A stretch of DNA of 15,774 nt, taken from contig CALKUR010000177.1 in the NCBI GenBank assembly GCA_937996725.1, positions 1-15,774 on the forward strand, in the 5' to 3' direction. A model generated the notes under the pieces. The model was not told the origin of the DNA and did not search any database. It was given only the letters and a program-made list of their open reading frames with translations. The translations under genes and the position numbers were made by a program. The stretch comes from an uncultured Dechloromonas sp. (GTDB lineage: Bacteria > Pseudomonadota > Gammaproteobacteria > Burkholderiales > Rhodocyclaceae). Each line of letters begins with the position of its first letter. The first letter of the stretch is position 1. This document shows positions 14,744 to 15,774 of this stretch, piece by piece.

Positions 14744-15624
14744 CAGACACACTCCACGACGATCATGTCATTCAAGGCACCGAGGTTCGCCGTCGACGGG
14801 TGGGCGGCGGCAATGCGCACACAACCATCCGGCACGGTGTTATCGAGTACCGCATTCAACAATGCCGAGCCCTCGCTACCTTTCACACGGACCGAGCGGC
14901 CATCGGCAGCACCGACACCAGCCAGCGTACACGCGTTCATGCGCGCAGTCGGTGCTTGAGCATCACGAGTCTTCTGCAGTGCCGGCGCACGGCGCGCCAG
15001 ACCATCGGCAAAATAAATCGGCACATCGGCAATACGCTGCAGACCGCTACCCTGCAGCGCCGTCGCTGCGGTGGCCGCAGGGGCGATTGCGCGAGCCAGC
15101 GAACCATCCGGCAGGCTATGGCCATCGACCAGGATCTCATTACGAATTTCTTCGCTGCTCTGGTAGTCGCAACGCTCGACGTTGAGCAGGTTGCCCAGGA
15201 CACGCAGCAGCTTCCAGCCCGGACGCGATTCTCCAGCAGGACGGACCACACCGACGAAGGATTGGGCACGGCCTTCGGTATTAACGAAGGTGCCCGAGGT
15301 TTCGGTATACGGTGACAGCGGCAGCAACACATCGGCATAAGCCAGTGCGTCGGCATCCTTAAAGGCGCTGAACTGAACCACCATCTCGGCAGCGTTCAGC
15401 GCACGCAACGCCTGTGCCGGGTTCGCGACGTCGAGCGACGGTTCGCAACCGAACAGAATGTAGGCCTTACGCGGTTCTTCGAACATGCGCGACGCATCAC
15501 GACCACCCTGTTGCGGGCAAGCCTTGGCAACATACCCACCAACCGAGTTCGCCGCTTCACCCACCGTCCCGGCCGAAGCGCCGGTGATCGTGGCCGCGAC
15601 CAGCGCGGCAAACAGCAGCAGCAC
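14743..15624 (-). CDS. nuoG: NADH-quinone oxidoreductase subunit G, C-terminal part only (5' end replaced)
   Basis: NuoG is the large iron-sulphur subunit of the NADH-oxidising arm of complex I. Only the C-terminal part is here, from about VGEAANSVGG to the stop: PRKAYILFGCEPS, then ALAYADVLLPLSPYTETSGTFVNTEGRAQ (the molybdopterin-oxidoreductase-like domain), and the end LGALNDMIVVECV. A whole NuoG is over 700 residues, and its N-terminal ferredoxin and [4Fe-4S] motifs are absent. The frame runs on to a GTG at 15624, but recognisable NuoG ends near 15561-15570. The 18-20 residues beyond (MLLLFAALVAATITG and a few more) are a hydrophobic stretch not expected in NuoG, encoded by much more GC-rich DNA. 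I treat that GTG as not a real start. nuoH overlaps the stop by one base. Confidence 0.88.
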   Translation of the reverse strand: MLLLFAALVAATITGASAGTVGEAANSVGGYVAKACPQQGGRDASRMFEEPRKAYILFGCEPSLDVANPAQALRALNAAEMVVQFSAFKDADALAYADVLLPLSPYTETSGTFVNTEGRAQSFVGVVRPAGESRPGWKLLRVLGNLLNVERCDYQSSEEIRNEILVDGHSLPDGSLARAIAPAATAATALQGSGLQRIADVPIYFADGLARRAPALQKTRDAQAPTARMNACTLAGVGAADGRSVRVKGSEGSALLNAVLDNTVPDGCVRIAAAHPSTANLGALNDMIVVECV

Positions 15625-15774
15625 CCCGGCGACCGCGATCGTCGACGCCTTCGAGGCGGCCGCCGCGCGGGCCGCACTGGCGTCGTTTGCCGGAGCGCCG
15701 CTCGACGGGCTCTGGATCCACCTCGACGCCGACGTGCTGGGTCGTCACGTGTTGATCGTCGAAGACATCATCGA
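15567..15774. other. GC-rich end segment not continuing nuoG (probable chimeric join)
   Basis: G+C is about 71% over 15571-15774 and 75% over 15571-15740, against about 58% in nearby nuoG. NuoG similarity stops at the left border. On the plus strand, one open frame reads GAPLDGLWIHLDADVL (15692-15739), like the metal-binding strand of arginase/agmatinase-family enzymes. It then passes directly into GRHVLIVEDII (15740-15772), the phosphoribosyl-diphosphate-binding motif of hypoxanthine phosphoribosyltransferase. These two motifs do not occur together in a known protein. On the minus strand 15577-15650 reads as a hydrophobic helix. The simplest reading is several short foreign pieces joined at a contig end. 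Confidence 0.7.

Noticed and set aside
14653..15315. Plus-strand open frame of 220 codons opposite nuoG and nuoH
   Set aside because: Shadow frame; the minus-strand NuoG and NuoH readings over the same bases are clearly conserved.
1..15774. CRISPR arrays, tRNA or rRNA genes, insertion sequences, phage or defence genes
   Set aside because: I looked for repeat-spacer patterns, transposase motifs and RNA gene signatures on both strands and saw none; almost all bases are accounted for by housekeeping genes.

Overview
This window looks like a stretch of a betaproteobacterial chromosome. The evidence is the gene order (sdhCD, a GntR-family regulator, divergent mdh, a CitE-like lyase, then minCDE) together with a nuo operon whose NuoI, NuoK, NuoH and NuoL proteins look betaproteobacterial. 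I cannot name the genus. Most of the window is about 55-60% G+C by eye. The sdhCD end is clearly lower (about 44% over the first 240 bases) and the last 200 bases are clearly higher (about 71%).

Layout. (1) Positions 1-642, minus strand: the membrane-anchor genes of succinate dehydrogenase, sdhC then sdhD, with sdhD cut by the window edge. (2) 803-1537, minus: a GntR/UTRA regulator, divergent from mdh. (3) 1603-2730: an mdh promoter with two small palindromes flanking its -35 box, malate dehydrogenase, and an intrinsic terminator. (4) 2776-5913, plus: a HpcH/HpaI (CitE-like) lyase followed after 7 bases by minC, then minD and minE, closed by a 36-base perfect palindrome. That palindrome also serves the convergent genes on the other side. 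(5) 5927-7026, minus: a two-CBS-domain protein and an ADP-ribose-pyrophosphatase-like NUDIX hydrolase. (6) 7047-15624, minus: the distal part of the complex I operon, nuoG (3' part only), H, I, J, K, L, M, N, ending in an intrinsic terminator. (7) About 15567-15774: very GC-rich sequence that does not continue nuoG.

How the genes work together. SdhCD and Mdh belong to the TCA cycle, and complex I (NuoG-N) oxidises the NADH that cycle makes. The regulator sits between the sdh genes and mdh and is a natural candidate to control them. MinCDE places the division septum; its only link to metabolism here is that minC is probably co-transcribed with the upstream lyase gene. The nuo genes are tightly packed and run in the standard order.

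I found no CRISPR array, tRNA, rRNA, insertion sequence or phage gene, and no unknown multi-gene system. Most of the window is conserved housekeeping DNA. The points that deserve a second look are the chimeric-looking right end, the paired palindromes at the mdh promoter, the TTG start of nuoK, the terminator directly upstream of the NUDIX gene, the lyase-minC coupling, and the base-composition drop over sdhCD.
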